In this document: positions 37,240 to 49,179 of the stretch, one piece after another
Numbering within the stretch: position 1 is the stretch's first letter
Layout of the letters: each line of letters starts with the position of its first letter
Assembly (NCBI GenBank): GCA_029207755.1
Contig: JARCOQ010000002.1
Location: forward strand, 88,449,087 to 88,513,086
DNA from: Chamaea fasciata
Taxonomy: Eukaryota > Chordata > Aves > Passeriformes > Sylviidae
Length of the DNA stretch: 64,000 nt
Direction: 5' to 3'
Notes under the pieces: generated by a model
Told to the model about the DNA's origin: nothing
The model's database searches: none
Seen by the model: the letters and a program-made list of their open reading frames with translations, nothing else
Translations under genes and position numbers: made by a program

Positions 37240-39055
37240 TTTCAGCATGTACTCAATGTGCAGGAACAGGAGCAGGTCCAGGCTCATTTCAAAACACCTT
37301 TGAGAAGGGCAAGGTCTTCTTCTCTGGTATAGTGACTAAAGCCTACATATGAGACAAGAGGAAGTTGCTTCCATCACCCCATCAATCCCCAAAATGTGAA
37401 AACCCACTTGTCTGTCTCCGTAAGTGCTGCACAAAATAGACAGATCAGTTTGAAAGGTATGCTGTCCCACTCTCCTTTTGGAGAGACAGTGCAACCAGTC
37501 AAAGGCACATAAGCAGAATAGGGCAAGGGGTGCATGATCTAGCCATGTGCTAGGGCGGAATTTTCTTTTCAACTGGGTTTTTTCAGCATTAAATGCAACC
37601 ACTCTGAAGCCTGTATGGATAGCACAAGAATGTAACCTTTTGATGACAAGCATATGCACCATGGATAACCTTATCAGACCTCAGCACAGGCACACACAGG
37701 TTGAAAAACATTTGGCATGACAACACTGATTTTTCTTGCAGCCTTGCCAAGCTTATCTGAGCCTATTCAAACAAACACTACAATGTATTGTTAAGTAATG
37801 AGTTTCCTAAAAAGGGCCAAACTCTGTGTTATGCCTCATAGGAACAACTGTGTGAGTGGTCCTTTTGTGCACAAGGCTCTACAAGTTAATATGATTTGAA
37901 ACCAACATCACTTTCATTTGGCTGTAGTTTCTTTCCAAAAGAAAGTTGGTTATGGTTTTGCAACAGTAAATGGGGAAACATGCAGACTTTTGAGCTTGGT
38001 TTTTTTTAATTACTGGTGCAGACGTACAGACACATGAAATATGTGATGAGAGGTGGGAACCACACTTCCATAAAACTGGTTCTAGCTCCCTGAAGGCAGT
38101 CACATCTCACACAATTTTTAAATTATGTTTGTCCAAACACAGTTATGCTTATGTTAAGAATTATGGCGTCATTACTCTGTATTAAAAAAAAAAAAAAGAA
38201 ATTAAATCTTCGACTACTTAAAAAGATGAAGCTCAGTCTAACATTCTCTCTGCTGGAGTACTGAGGTTCTCCTTGTCAGTCTGGCATGGATACCATCAGT
38301 GAGTCTTCACACTGGGCCACATACAGATGCCATGTAGGGAACATTCTGCTATTTGCTTTCGTGCATTGTCCTGCCAAGACAGCAAAGTATTTTCAGCACC
38401 TCAGAGCTGTCACTGGACCCTTCCACATGACAAAGTTTAAGAGTAATCTCTTAGTCATTTAAGAAGTTAAAGAGTCATTTAAGAGTCATTGGAATTCTGC
38501 TATGGGACTTTGCTGTAGTTTAAACAGTAATTGGAAGTTTTGTTCTTGTTTCTGCCCTGCCTTTGATCACCATGGAGTTGACCTCAGAGACATCTCCTGC
38601 TGCCAGTCTTCCTGCCATTCTCGGCTGTTCTCTCCCCCAAGGACCAGCACACTTTCCCTGCTTGTTCTGAGTGAGCAGTGAGCTCATGGTATAGTTATCA
38701 CATAAATAAACTAGTAATTTCAAAAGTCTGACATACGATGGCAGCTACTATGTGAGATTTAAATACAAACCATAGGCCAGATGACATCTGCACAAATATA
38801 CCATTTACGCTGTCAGGGAAACCAGTACCATCATTCATTATTTTATTTAGAAGTGGTCGCCATATTGTCTTTTGTTTCCCCATCTAGCAGTTTTTTTCCT
38901 TGAAGGAACATGGTCATAGGAAAACAAAGAATGCAGGAGGATGGGTAGAAGTGATAGACAGAAGCACTCCACAAGGTTTACATAGTGGTTGCAACCAGTG
39001 TCGTGATGCATAGGTCAGGGATGTGCAAGAAGTAAGAGGCCACTAATGCTTGTGA
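37240..39055. other. Single-copy DNA, no gene recognised
   Basis: Contains a short local repeat of AGTCATTTAAGA around 38452-38490 and an A tract at about 38184-38197. No exon is recognised. Confidence 0.5.
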
Positions 39056-39059
39056 ACAG

Positions 39060-39127
39060 TCAAGGTCAGGTCAGGTAAGCAGTTCACAGAATCACAGCAT
39101 CACAGCATGGTGGGTCAGGTCAGGTTG
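39060..39127 (+). repeat. Two short (AGGTC)n clusters containing nuclear-receptor half-sites
   Basis: TCAAGGTCAGGTCAGGT (39060-39076) and GGGTCAGGTCAGG (39112-39124) flank the start of the CR1 tail. The first contains TCAAGGTCA, the extended monomer site bound by NR5A/ERR-type nuclear receptors, followed by an overlapping AGGTCA. The second cluster replaces the GGGTTGG-type bases normal in the CR1 tail, so local pentamer expansion explains both. Confidence 0.5.
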
Positions 39128-40290
39128 GAAAGGACCATGATGGATCATCTGGTCCAACCTCCCTGCACAAGCAGTGTTATCCTAGAGCACATTGCACAGA
39201 ATTGGATCCAGACGCTCCTTAAGTATCTCCAGGGAGGGAGACTCTCCAGTCTCTCTGGGAAGTCTCTCTCTTCCTGTGCACAGGTACCTGCATGCTAAAA
39301 TTCTTCATGTTCAGGTGGAACTTCCTGTGCATCAGTTTCTACACGTTACCACTTGCCCCATTCCTTGTCACCACTGAGAAGAGCTTTGCTGCATTCTTTG
39401 ACACCCTCCCTTCAGATATTTATGTATGTTGATAAGGTCCCCTCTAAGTCGTCTCTTGAATCTGAATGGGTGCAGTTGCCTCAGCCTATTCTCACAAGAG
39501 AGATGCTCCAGTCCTCTCATCATCTTTGTCACCTACCACTGGACCTGTTCCAGATGCTCCATGTCTGTCTGGCAGTTAAGACACCAGACCTGGACACAGC
39601 ACTCCAGAAGTGCCTCACAGGGCTGAGTAGAGGGACCGGATGATCTCCCTCGACCTGCTGGCAGTAGTCTTTATCCAGGTAGTTGTTTCATCATAGAGGG
39701 CAACTAACTTGGTCAAGCAGGATTTGCTTTTAATGAATCTGTGCTAACTGCTCCTCATCACCTCCTTGTGGAAAGAAATGGCCTCCAGAATAAGGCATTC
39801 CATCACCTTTTCAGGGATTGAGGTAGGGCTGACAGGCTAGTAGCTCTCTGGGTCTTCCTCCTTTCTCTTTTTGAAGACTGGGGTGATGTTTGTTTTCTTC
39901 CAGTCCTCAGGCACCTTTCCATGTCCTCACACCACCTTTCAAAGATGATTGCGAGCCTCATTATGGTGTCTGCCAGCATTCATGGATCATCCCAACAGGA
40001 TCCATCAACTTGTGGATTTTGAGTTTGCCTGTGTGCTCTCTAACACAATCCTCCATGACCAGGGGAAGGTCTTTCTCTCAGTGGCTCATCCTGTCTTTGG
40101 GGTCTTCTCCAAGAGAAAATGGAGCCTCAGAAATTGTTTTGTCCATCATTCTTGAAGCTTCTGGACATGTCAGTGATAGTTCATGGGCAATGACATCAAT
40201 CAGCAGCTACAAAGACTCAGTGAAGACTCTTGAGACTCATCTGAAGAGGAGGAAACTAGAGACAACCCCTACTTCTGCAGTGTCTGAAAC
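39088..40290 (-). mobile_element. CR1 LINE with internal deletion of the RT core
   Basis: Read leftwards, this CR1 first gives ORF2 sequence from the start of the RT domain: ERDLPLV, HTGKLKIHKLMDPVGM, then KEEDPESY, PVSPTSIPEKVMECLI and KSCLTKLVAL (about 40090 down to 39695). It then jumps, near 39665-39695 (YDETT), straight to SRSREIIRSLYSAL (39620-39660) and the C-terminal and 3' tail region. The GVPQG motif and the FADD catalytic box that should lie between are missing, a loss of roughly 200 codons or more. Several stops and shifts interrupt what remains. The 3' end at 39088 has TCACAGAATCACAGCATCAC terminal repeats. It belongs to a different and more decayed copy than the one at 35612. 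The left (3') limit is firm; the right limit is approximate. Confidence 0.92.
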
Positions 40291-40291
40291 T

Positions 40292-43200
40292 TACTCAAGT
40301 ATGGCCTAGTAAGCTGCAGGTCAGGACATGTTCATCAATTATGTCACACCTGACTTCACATTGTGCCAAAGTTTTCTGTTAAAAATGTTATTTTTATTGT
40401 TATTATTAACTGCTCGTTTCATGATAAAGTATACAAAAAAAAAAAAAAGAAAAAGGGAACAGGAAGCATATAATAGTATATTCATAGTTATTCACCATGT
40501 CAATTGCACCCTCTTCAACACAGTTGTGATGGTTCAGAGTAAAATCTGGTTCATAATGCTGTGGGAATCTGACATACTTTTAATAGTCATAATCCTAGCC
40601 TCTTCTATCCCTAAATCTGCTCCAAAGCTTTTAATTTCTAGTTCAATAATACAAGAGTTGCTTTATGCGAAACTGAGGGCTCAAAATCAGTATTTTCTAC
40701 TGTGAGTAAATTCCCTAAATTAGAAAGTTATACTTAATAAAGAGGTAATTGCCAGACACATGGCCATTAGGACTCTAAGACACACCATTTTTCATGCCAG
40801 ATCATCCACATGGAAAATATTGTGACACAGTTTCCTAATGCCACCAGTTTTCTTCCACTTGGAAACACCTAGAACTCCATTTCATATTTTCAGGCACTCA
40901 GTATGTGGGAGTCTGCAAGCCACAGGAGCTGTGACAAGCTAAAGCACTACATGCAAGTCCTGGTTACTCTTTTTGTTTTAAAAAAATTCTAAACCAAATC
41001 TAGATTGATCCAGCTATAATCCAGTGCCACATGCTGGTTATCTAGTCCATCTATAGAGACAAGTAATTATGAGTTGTCCAGGAAGTATGTGACCAAGATA
41101 TGAAGGACATTTCTCCCAGTTAATTCTTTAAAGATTAGATGTCTGGTCAGCCTGGACAGCAGGACATGGGAACCACTCCCTTTTTTTCCTTGATCTTAAC
41201 CAACACTCTGTTCCCAATTCCAATGGCAAAATTAGAAATTATTTCTATTCAAATGAAATGCTTTTTCAACAAGCAAGAAAATAATTTTATGAATGTTACT
41301 CTTTTTATTATAGGCATACAACAACTGCCTTTCACATGAAATAATTCTTAGACATCTATATCTGAAAAACAGTATCGTAAATAATGAGCTCAAATACCTC
41401 AGAGACTGAGGATATAAAGTCATGGCTACTCAAATTAAGTAATTTTTAAAGCTAAGCATGGTCACAACGTCTTTCAATAGGTGTGACAATATCCTAAAAT
41501 GAAAATAACATTTTTTTCACCTCTCTAGTTTTGAAGTGCGACTAATTGTACTTAAAACAAAAATTAGAAGATTTTTTTTTCTGTGAAATGAATTGTGGTT
41601 ATGAATAGCAAGTTTCATCCCTGAAAGTTGTAAAATGACCCAGACATAAATCTTGGAAAATAAATGTTTTGAATAAGCATAATAATTTAGACCTAACTGC
41701 ACGGTCATAAATAGGATTCTTTAATGTATAATAGGGTCCAAAGTTTCATAACTCTCACAATAAATCTTGTTTCTGTCTGGGGAAAATGGCAGGGTCATGC
41801 TCAAATGTGCTCATTTAGATTTATAATTTCTTTTAGCCTGGTTCATAAGACTATTGCCTCAATATCATTAGTGAGTTTTGTAGGCAGTATAAATCTCGGA
41901 TGGAGTTTTTGCAGAAGCTTAATAATTTGTCCTAAAAACTCTTGGTTATATTGAATCATTTTCTCACATCATTAAATTAATTTTGTTTTCTTTCAAAGAC
42001 TATAAAATTCTTTCTCACAACATTCTAGACATTTCAACCCTGCATGGAAAAGAACCATGTAGAGGGATTTCACATTAGTGATAATAACATTAAAACCAAA
42101 ACAGGAATAACTAAATAAAACAAATCAGAGGCTCCAGTCCCATATTTAGTATGCATCATCAGTAAAAATCAGATGTACTGATCAGTGAAGCAATTTGCAG
42201 GCAGGAGTTAGGAGTGAGAAAGCCTGGGATTTCCTGCCAGCTGCATCACAGAATTCCTGTCAGATACTGGCCTCATCATTCAGCTCTTGCAATGCTGCCA
42301 AGCCCCAATATGCAAATTAATTAACCAACTCTTCACTTCACCAGCCACTGAGATTAAAAAAGTATTTCTGAAAGTACCTCTTGTTTCTTTGCTTTCTAGG
42401 CTGGTGGGGGTCTTCTTTACACAACTGCACTCATACTCCATTTCATTCCTGAATATAATTTATATTCTCACACAGTCTCTTGGATCCAGGAGCTGTAGTG
42501 TTCACAAGATATGTATCATGAGGTCTGCAGTGGAACCAAGAATTGGTAACTACTCTCCTTGGTGGGTCCTGCATGCAATGAGAATTCCCTTCCACTGATT
42601 GCATCTACTTCACATGGATTTATGAAGACTTCATTCATGTTTGCAGGTCTCTGAACTGCTCAGGAGAAAGGTGCAATATCTGTGCTGTGCACAAAATGTG
42701 GTAACATCTAGCTTTGAATTCTGCTCAGCTGTTGGCCAGACAGCTGATGAGACTTATCCAATTTCTAGAGCCCTTCATCTGCTCTATGAAATGGAAAATA
42801 GCTGTATTTATGTAAATAATAAATGAAATGCCAGGAGGTGGCACTTGAAAATATTTACTACATTTCCTGTGCTTTATTTGGGCCAATAAAAACATGTTTC
42901 TGTGTACTGCAAATGGTTTCCTCTATGCAGCTCTTCACATCAGCTTGTAATAAGAGTAGGTGCAGTTCCTGTGCTGTTATATCGGTGCCTGTGAGTATAA
43001 CCCCATCTCATTTGCTGCAGTGGCAGTAGTGCAAAGGAAGACTCACATTTAGCCCTTTGTCTGTCTCCTGCATGTGACTGCTTCTGAACTCCAACACACA
43101 AAGGCAGTCCCTTAACCTTCACACAGACCAAGCACCCAGCTTTGGGAATAGTGGCTTGCAGTGGAGACACAGTTTTTGTAACACTGACTTTCTGGAATTG

Positions 43201-44760
43201 CATTCTCGCAAGATTTAACTGCACACAAAACAACTGTTAATAAGGTCTTCTTTGATCTTTGCACAGACTTCCACGCTTATTTGATTTTACTGCACTTTGA
43301 AGTAATTGTGGGCTATGCTATGGAAATATAGAAGGAAATCTCTCTAGAGAAACATAGGGAAATTACTGCAGTTGGAGAACGATAGAAAACTGAGCTACAA
43401 AGGACCAGGAGAAGTTACATACTGAAAGCATTTAATTTAGCATAGATTTTGGATGATTACTACAGTATAACAATGTCAAATCAATTTAAAACTGTTCTTT
43501 GCAGCACTATTGTGTTAAAAAGGAAAAATACTTGTTTCTGAATGCCTGGTGAAATGAAGTAAGTTGAACATTTCCCATTCCAAAAAAGTTTTCAACACCT
43601 GGATTCTGCCTTTCTCCCTGCTCAAGGCATTCCATGGCAGTGCAACTTCAAAAAGATATTGCACTCGTAGCTAGTGATCCGTTCTCAGGAATGCTAAAGA
43701 GAGTAGAATCAGATATGGCATAGCACAAAATTTTATATGGCGGTTTTGTAATGAGAGAAACAATAATTTTTGAAGTAGAAGGGGGAAATGGTCCTCTGGT
43801 GTGCTTTTTTTACAGCAGCCAGGAAAAACTAGTAATATGTTAGAAAGTAATTTTATGTTTTGACCTCTCAAATTCCTTCCAAAGTGCTTTCATGCGCTAC
43901 AAGAACTGAGCTGTCACCCCCATACCAATTACTTGAATTCTCTAATCTCTTTCCATTACTCTGCCAAATCTGAGTTTCTTAATCCCTTCCCTTACTGGAG
44001 GAGAAAATCTGTCCTGCACCCATAGAGATTGAAGTGATATTAAAAGGCTGAGGAGAGAAACCGTGCACTTGTTTGCCTTTCAGCAAGGAATAAATCATAA
44101 AAGTCGGAAACTGCCTCTGAGTGTTAAGGAAAAGAAAGAAGATGTGACACGGGAGTGAACCTGATTTTGTGCGTCCTGTTGTAGTCCATAAGTAATTCTG
44201 CTGAAGCAGCAGTCACCCAGGGTTCAGTGCCATGGAGAGCAGAGTTAGGCCACTTCAGCATGCCTTGTGTCTATCACAACAGACACACATGAAGGCAATT
44301 TACATTTTATTTCATTGTGGATGTGCTACTCTTCCTATACTACTTAAAGTCATCCAGTAAAGATATCACAAGGCAGCAGGAAAATAAGAGAAGCAAGCAG
44401 TAACTTAGCCACTAAAGCATATATCCATAAGCATCAAAGCATTGTAAGATGATGCAGAGGTTTTAACCCTTCTCTTGCTTTTCTGAAATGTTCTTTGAGC
44501 ACTCAGGAACTGCCATGAAGCACTCAGAACCTCTCATAATCTTGGGAGTCCAGGACAGTTTCCTGCTTCAGCAAAAAAAAAAAGCAACTAAATAAAAGAC
44601 CTTTCACCTTGAGAAAAAGATCATTGCAAACCAACTCCTTTAGCCAGGAGGATTCCCTCTGTGGTCAGCAGGCCTTCTGATTCTTCTGGCAAGGTTAAGA
44701 GGACACTCACCTCCTTGAAGACCCCCACCCCACACACATTTTTTTTAAGGAAGACACAGG
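40292..44760. other. Single-copy DNA, no gene recognised
   Basis: AT-rich with an A tract at about 40434-40447. The stretch 41540-41990 has many TAAT and TTTATA strings and few repeats, and might contain regulatory DNA. No exon is recognised. Confidence 0.45.
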
Positions 44761-44777
44761 TAAGCATGAAGTAACCA

Positions 44778-45340
44778 GTGCAAACCAGCAGAGGCTATCA
44801 AGTCCTGAAAATGGGAAAGCTAGTCATTGCAGCCATAGCTGTATTGCAAACTGCACACGCATCTCAGAGCATAACGACCCATCCCTGCCATCCCACCCTT
44901 CCTGAGGGTCCTGGGATAAATGAGACACATTCCCTCTGGTTCACAGAAAACAAGAACAAGATGTTGGTTGTAATAACAACTGGCAAGTTGAAGGAAATAA
45001 TGCCTGGATCTCCACAGTGGACAAAAGCCTCCCAGGGATAAAAAATGAGCTATTTCCTCTAGCAAGGGCTTCCAGACTGCAGTACATCAGCCACTTCAAA
45101 CTGGCCCATGCCAAAACAGGATTTGCCTCTGTTAGCAGTAGTTTGGTTGTCAGACTTGCTCTTAAAGTCTCACTGCCAAAGGCTTCTGACCAACACAAAG
45201 TTGACTCTAAGCACTGTATCCACCTGGCCAATGGCTCTGCCAGAATGTCTTCCACTCTGAAGCTGCAAATGCAGATGCCAGCTCCTCAGCTGAAAATACA
45301 GATGTTAGCCCTGTTCCCCTCCTTGTCTCATTCTCACTGA
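44778..45340 (+). other. Pair of overlapping open frames, unrecognised
   Basis: Frame one (44778-45041) has an internal MGKLVIAAIAVLQTAHA, which resembles a signal peptide, followed by one possible N-glycosylation site (NETH). Frame two (45017-45340, 107 codons) overlaps its end in a different frame. Minus-strand frames (44820-45255) are open across the same DNA, which weakens the coding case. A strong donor-like CAG/GTAAGC lies just upstream at 44758-44766. I know no matching protein. The region may be nothing more than stop-poor DNA. Confidence 0.1.
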
Positions 45341-45344
45341 GTAG

Positions 45345-47540
45345 TCCTGCTTCTGATACTGTAAGCACAAGAGCTTGCTGCAGGACTGCAGATCTGGGCT
45401 AAGGTATGCACACTGGTCTGAGCAAGACCCGGAGTTTATGATGAGGCTGTGAAGCACTCCAGAGTTTTTGAGGAAATTGGATTAGATGCTTTAATATGCA
45501 CAATAAAAACATCAGAGTTATATTGGTACTTGCATTACAGCTCTACGTAAAGTGATTTCTAATTTTTGTGATACTTAATTTGTGATTGTCCTGCCTCAGT
45601 CATTTTAAATAGTAACAGACAGACTCATTCCACTTGTAGAAAAGAGATGATTTTGCCACATTTTTCAGCACAGGGAACAGAGACTCTAATCCCACAGCTT
45701 TTACTGAATGCAGTGCCAAATCCTCATTCATTCAGGCAAATTACCTTTAAAGGTTACTCATTGGTGAATGGTTGTAGGATCATGCCTACAGAAAGCACTT
45801 GTTGGTTTAATTTGCTCTTGCATCTTCTTTAGTCTGTCCTGGTATCACTACTGAAACTGCAGCCAGCTGTGCTGTTTAAATCAGTTCCATGTATTTTTGT
45901 CTCCACAACTGCGAGAGAACAAGTCACGAACATTGTGCTCTCAATAAAGCAGAATCTTCTCAATGAGTAGTGTGCCAGTGGAAATACACCAAAATTTTGA
46001 AACCAAGAGTACAGCAGGTATGTAGACTTTGACAGAAAATTAAATTATAGTAGACAGTTCTATTTCCTTGCCTCCTCAATTACTTCTGTTAATGATAGAT
46101 TCAGATCAATAAAACTATGTTAACTAAAACAGAAAAAGAAATTACATCAGCTTTGTTTGGAATCCATTCCTAAATCTTTCAAATTGCTTTCTGTAAATGA
46201 AGAAATTATTTTCTCAGCTCTCTCGGGAGTGATATTTTCCTTTTTCAGATGAAAAAGTAACTTGCATCCAAGGAAGAAATCAAATGAATAGTGTGATAGG
46301 GTGATGCTTTTTTGGGGGGACATTTTGCTCCACCTATATGCATGTAAATACTGGTATGACAGGCTTTAATCACATTTTCCTTTTCAGCAGCCCTCCCTTT
46401 TCCTCCATTTCTATCAGTCACTTGTGATGTGTCTTTACTCTTTATTGCCTGACAACATCTGGCCTATGATAACTACCAAATTTCATGCTCATAATAATTA
46501 CATCACTGTTGACATCCACACTTTGTTGCTTTCAGGTTGTGTTTCTGAGCTTATGATAAAAACAAATAGCTGCTCATCAGTCTGAGAAGTCATCAAACAA
46601 CACCCAGAACAACACACATTTCTATTGGGAGAATGTCAACGAGACATCCCACTGCACTAATACCACCACTGTGGAGGCTAATGTCAATGCAATGCAAACA
46701 GTATTAATCTAAATTCTCATGAGAGTTTCACTCAGATTTACTACTCAGATTGCTCCTGCAGAAGTACATCTCAGATCCCTAAATAACAAGTAGTACTGAC
46801 TCTCTGAGTGATCCCTTCAGTGCAGGTTTGGGAGCTGTATGAACAGCAGCAGTTCCAGGGGTGGAGTTCAGAAATCATGGAGTTGAATATATTTTAATTG
46901 CCTGATGTTCCGAGTCTTATTAATGGACATCTGTTTCCATTTCTATAAGATTTTTTTCAATATGTCTGTCCATGTGTGTTATTTGCTTAGTAAACTTCAA
47001 GTGTGAATCTCAAGCGTGAATTTACTTATGTGACTTGTCAGTGGCAGGAGGTGAGATGGCACAAAAGGAGGTGAAAGGTTAAGGGGTTGTTTCTCCTCTA
47101 TTAATGCCAATTGTTTCAAGGCAGGAAATGTGGCCATGGGGTCACAAAGCAGTGCTGTCCTTCCCCTCAGGCCAGGCTGGAGCTGAGTTTATTGCTGCTG
47201 AAAAGAAAGGTACACACTGCTGTGATCCAAACTCAGCGCTGGAAGTGGTTTCTTCAAGAAATATTACAGTCCTGGAGAGCACATGGATTGTGAAAGTTCT
47301 CACACACTTTTATTTAGTATTTTTGTCCTATAGTCACCACAGCTCCTCATGCTGTGCTGTTACATTGAGCTGCATTCAGTGACAAGGTCTTCAGTTTGTG
47401 CAGAAATTTTGCAAATTTACTGGCAAAGCATCAGATAAAGTTCAAAAGAGGCAGATAATATTCATCAGCACATCAGCTCAGTAAAACAATGCTTTTACTC
47501 ATTCTGGGCCATGGAAAATATCTGGCTACTTCTCTTCTGA
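45345..47540. other. Single-copy DNA, no gene recognised
   Basis: No exon, RNA gene or repeat family is visible. Confidence 0.5.
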
Positions 47541-47541
47541 C

Positions 47542-47579
47542 ACTTAGCACTACAAAGCTAGTGCTTTGTAGTGCCAAGT
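47542..47579. other. 17-bp inverted repeat with 4-base loop
   Basis: ACTTAGCACTACAAAGC and GCTTTGTAGTGCCAAGT are reverse complements except for one position, separated by TAGT. In minus-strand RNA the odd pair is a G-U wobble, so all 17 positions could pair. The stem is too short for a typical miRNA precursor. It may be a small palindrome formed by replication slippage or the core of a degraded foldback element. Confidence 0.7.
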
Positions 47580-48450
47580 TGCTCTGAAGTTACCAATTTT
47601 TATTTTATCATCCCAAATTTTCTTGACTTACCCAGTCTTCTGAGCACTGATTTGGAGCAACTTGATCTGACTTGACCTGCTTTTTCTCTCTAAAAGAATT
47701 TATTATTTTTACGAATATGAAACTTTTATTTCCAGTTTTCTGTAATCTCAGTGAGAAGTTATCTGCATGTCCTTCAATGCTTCCAAGCAGAGTAAAATTC
47801 TGTCCACTATGATTCAGTGCTGAAATATTGCAATGAGTAGATGACCCTGTCCAGTAAAAGCTTTGTCCCTGGCCCTTGCAAGAAAGGAATAGAAAGGAGA
47901 TGCTAGACTATCTTCTCATCTGATTTCTTTTCTCATCACGGTTACAAAAACTTCAGGGAGGAAAAAGTAGGGAATGGAGGGGCAAAGCAGAGCTCTGCTT
48001 ACCCTTGTTCCGCTTTGCTGCTCCGGAGGGAGGTTTTCTGAGGCAGTCTGAGAAGATCAAAAAGTCAAGTCCTTAAAATTTCACCAGTTTCAGCTATGTT
48101 GCTATAATAGTCTATTTTTTGTAACAGTATTAGAATGATGGATGTCACTTCCCTTAGTGTCATTGCATAGGATACATCCACTTAATTTATGCAAAGTACT
48201 TATCAATAAGCATCTGGTGAAAAAGTCCTCTGATGAAAGTGCTTCAGTTAGCTGCATCGTCAGTGGAGAGATGTAAAAGTCTTTGAGACCTCAGAGTAAA
48301 GCCCTACTCTGATGCATTCATTTATGTGGAACTGGTTCTCCTTGGCCAGTTCCTTAGTTCCTCTCCTGCTGTATTGTGTCAGCCTCACCACCAGCCTCAG
48401 AGTCACCCTTTGCGTTTTGCTCAGGTGTGTTCAGACTCAACTTCTTTTGG
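47580..48450. other. Single-copy DNA left of an LTR
   Basis: No exon or repeat is recognised. Confidence 0.45.
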
Positions 48451-48455
48451 TGTAC

Positions 48456-49174
48456 TGTCCCGGTTTAGGGCAAATTTGGGAGAAAACTTCCATATAGGGT
48501 CCCTCTGGGAAGCAAACCCAAACGGGTCGTCCCCCCATTGGTCCGGGAGAAAATCTCCTCAGAGAAAAGTGCAAAAAACTATTTATTCAACAAACAAAGT
48601 GCCCACTAGCATAAGAAAATTATAATATGAAACAATAAAACCTCTTGGCAGTCTGAAGAGAGATGGTAAATTGAGAAAGTCCTTGCTGTGAGTAGCTCAG
48701 CTCACCCAGTCTGTCATCAATCTCTCCGGTGGTGGAAAATGCCGTCCTGGGCCCTGGTGGGCCACACATTTGAGCTCCCGGTGTCTCTCTGGGTTTTTCA
48801 GTCCAGGACAGGTTCAAACAGTCCCCCCCCCAACAAACAAACAAACAAACAAACAAAAACAACAACCAAAAAAAAAAAAACACACCAAAAAAACCCCCAA
48901 AAAACCAAAAACCAGCCCAGGGAACTTCTCTGCCTCAGCTAGCTAAAATAACTAAAAGCAAAAAAGATCTCTGTCCCGCTGTCTGTCCGTGCTTCAGATG
49001 AACACAGTCCAGGCAAGGAAGGTGGAGGAGGGAGCAGCTCCTCCAAACAAACTGCATGCCTCCTCTTCTCCCGGGTTTGCTCTTGGAACCAGTCTTAAAG
49101 GCACAGAACACAATAGCCAGTATAAACAGAACAGACGGCTGGGGATACAACTATCATAAAGTCACCCTAGGACA
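48456..49174 (-). mobile_element. Endogenous retrovirus LTR, probably solitary
   Basis: The ends form the short inverted repeat TGTCC...GGACA expected of an LTR. Read on the minus strand, there is a TATA-like TTTATACTGGC about 45-55 bases from the 5' end and an AATAAA polyadenylation signal (plus-strand TTTATT at 48582-48587) about 130 bases before the 3' end. The 3' end CCTAAACCGGGACA is familiar from LTRs abundant in songbird genomes; I cannot name the subfamily with certainty. Flanking bases TGTAC and TATAA do not give a clear target duplication. No gag, pol or env is seen on either side within the window, so it is best read as a solo LTR left by recombination. An A-rich stretch at 48832-48913 sits inside it. 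Confidence 0.75.
48832..48913. repeat. (CAAA)n / A-rich stretch inside the LTR
   Basis: Seven or so CAAA units are followed by A tracts broken by C. On the minus strand, the LTR's sense strand, this is T- and G-rich. It probably expanded after insertion. Confidence 0.9.
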
Positions 49175-49179
49175 TATAA

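Noticed and set aside
39890..40309. Plus-strand 139-codon frame
   Set aside because: Antisense to the second CR1 copy's RT region.
48326..48942. Frames of 84-99 codons around the LTR
   Set aside because: They cross the LTR boundary and its CAAA/A-rich stretch, with no protein-like composition.
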